Shown here piece after piece: positions 4,554 through 5,452 of a DNA stretch of 5,452 nucleotides. Source of the stretch: Balneolaceae bacterium (GTDB lineage: Bacteria > Bacteroidota > Rhodothermia > Balneolales > Balneolaceae); assembly GCA_007123985.1 (NCBI GenBank), contig SLGA01000011.1:1-5452 (forward strand), written 5' to 3'. The translations under genes were made by a program, and so were the position numbers. Below the pieces are notes generated by a model. It was not told the origin of the DNA. It made no database searches and saw only the letters and a list, made by a program, of their open reading frames with translations. Positions within the stretch are counted from its first letter, which is position 1, and each line of letters opens with the position of its first letter.

Positions 4554-5452
4554 TTACTGTTCAACTGCGTTATATTTTTTCAAAATTTCTAAGACCTCAT
4601 TCACGGGTAGAGCTTCCATGGTTCGCCCGTTTTCTCCGCTCATTGTTTCGGCCATAAAGAGCGAATTGAGAATGGCTTCTTCCGTTGCTTCAACAGCGGC
4701 CAGAAAGAGGGGAGTCATTGCGCTGTTTTTTAATTCAGTAAAATTGATTTTATCCCCCTCATCATCTGTATTGATGCGAACATCGGGGCTGGTTGAAAAG
4801 GCTATCACATAGTCGCCGCTTCCGTTCGATGCAAACCCGCCTACACGTGCAATTCCGAGAAAAGCACGTTTTGCCAGCCTTTCCAGATTGCGGGATGTTA
4901 GGGGAGCATCCGTGGCAACAACAATCATAATGGAACCGTCTACATCGTAATCATAACCGTGTGAATCAGCCAGTGTATGTGTATCGGTAACCGAAGGTAA
5001 CAGATCGGCCATGTAATGATTATTCAACTCCTGGCCAACCGGCGCTCCATTAATCGTTAATATCCCTCCAAAATTAGACTGAACCAGAACTCCCACGGTA
5101 TATCCTCCATTCTCATCAGGCAAAATTCGCGACGATGTACCTATGCCTGCTTTAAATCCAAGCGCTCTTGTTCCTGTTCCTGCACCAACATTTCCCTCTT
5201 CCACAGGGCCACGTTCTGCACGTAGTATGGCTTCATGAATGTCATCCGTTGTGATTATTCGTTTTCGGATGTTATTGAGCCAACCATCGTTGGTTTCTCC
5301 CACAACGGGGTTTACGGATCGCACATTCTCATTTCCTGGTTGATTCAAAACATAATCCGCAACACCGTGAGCAGCATTAAAAATACTTAGTGTGTTGGTT
5401 AAGGCAATGGGTGTTTCGAGCTCTCCAAGTTCCGTAACCTGGGTAAAACCCA
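4554..5452 (-). CDS. P1-family (DmpA/BapA, S58) self-processing aminopeptidase, N-terminus beyond window
   Basis: The frame stays open to the right edge, so the start lies outside; 298 residues are visible. The TTG at 5346-5348 is not the start: 34 further in-frame residues upstream carry family sequence, including the ELETPIALTNTLSIF-type segment. Other family landmarks are GNVGAGTG and GFKAGIGTSSR (visible residues about 87-106) and RVGGFASNGSGDYVIAFST. In this family the precursor cuts itself before a serine that then becomes the N-terminal nucleophile of the small subunit; here this is the Gly-Ser of NGSGDY, serine codon 4818-4820 (visible residue 211). The ATEEAILNSL segment (about 255-264) holds the conserved glutamate near the active site. 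RTMEALP near the C-terminus is also typical. Members release N-terminal D- or beta-amino acids or act on L-aminoacyl amides; the specificity here is unknown. It probably forms the first visible gene of a - strand operon with the histidine phosphatase. Confidence 0.93.
   Translation of the reverse strand, partial: GFTQVTELGELETPIALTNTLSIFNAAHGVADYVLNQPGNENVRSVNPVVGETNDGWLNNIRKRIITTDDIHEAILRAERGPVEEGNVGAGTGTRALGFKAGIGTSSRILPDENGGYTVGVLVQSNFGGILTINGAPVGQELNNHYMADLLPSVTDTHTLADSHGYDYDVDGSIMIVVATDAPLTSRNLERLAKRAFLGIARVGGFASNGSGDYVIAFSTSPDVRINTDDEGDKINFTELKNSAMTPLFLAAVEATEEAILNSLFMAETMSGENGRTMEALPVNEVLEILKKYNAVEQ

Noticed and set aside
4510..4812. + strand frame of about 100 codons across the histidine phosphatase/P1 peptidase junction
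   Set aside because: It is antisense to two well-supported genes and matches nothing recognisable.

Overview
The window most likely comes from a member of the Bacteroidota/Balneolota–Rhodothermota group. The support is indirect: moderate GC content, A-rich leaders mostly without Shine-Dalgarno sequences, one exact match to the Bacteroidota -7 promoter element (TAnnTTTG), and the protein families present. I cannot name a genus from sequence alone.

Layout. On the + strand the window opens inside the 3' end of a sensor histidine kinase (1-206), followed after 43 bp by an exported M20-family amidohydrolase (250-1587). A 410-bp AT-rich intergenic region (1588-1997) follows. It has no convincing gene but holds several inverted repeats and possible promoter elements. 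Next is a tight two-gene operon (1998-3566): a stand-alone CheY-like receiver protein, then a receiver fused to a PP2C/SpoIIE-type serine/threonine phosphatase. The phosphatase gene starts at a TTG directly after the first stop codon, with a perfect AAGGAGG upstream. A hairpin at 3571-3611 separates this operon from the opposing genes.

On the - strand, read right to left, are a P1-family (DmpA/BapA, S58) self-processing aminopeptidase whose 5' end lies beyond the right edge (4554-5452), a SixA-type histidine phosphatase 17 bp after it (4039-4536), and a small unrecognised protein of 116 residues (3625-3975). The small gene appears to have its own promoter, with a palindrome placed where an operator could sit.

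How the genes may work together. The two + strand regulators form a phosphorelay output unit. The receiver of the second protein probably gates its phosphatase domain, as in RsbU/RsbP-like partner-switching systems, whose usual targets are STAS anti-anti-sigma proteins. The free receiver could compete for the same kinase or pass phosphate on. No STAS protein, RsbW-like kinase or complete histidine kinase is visible here, so partners must be encoded elsewhere; the kinase fragment at the left edge is separated by the amidohydrolase gene and need not be related. The amidohydrolase and the P1 peptidase suggest hydrolysis of N-acyl amino acids or small peptides, but nothing ties them to the signalling genes. 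I see no mobile element, CRISPR array, rRNA or tRNA, and no clear sign of a wholly new system. The less explained parts are the 1588-1997 region, the small protein with its palindrome, and the paired-receiver operon.
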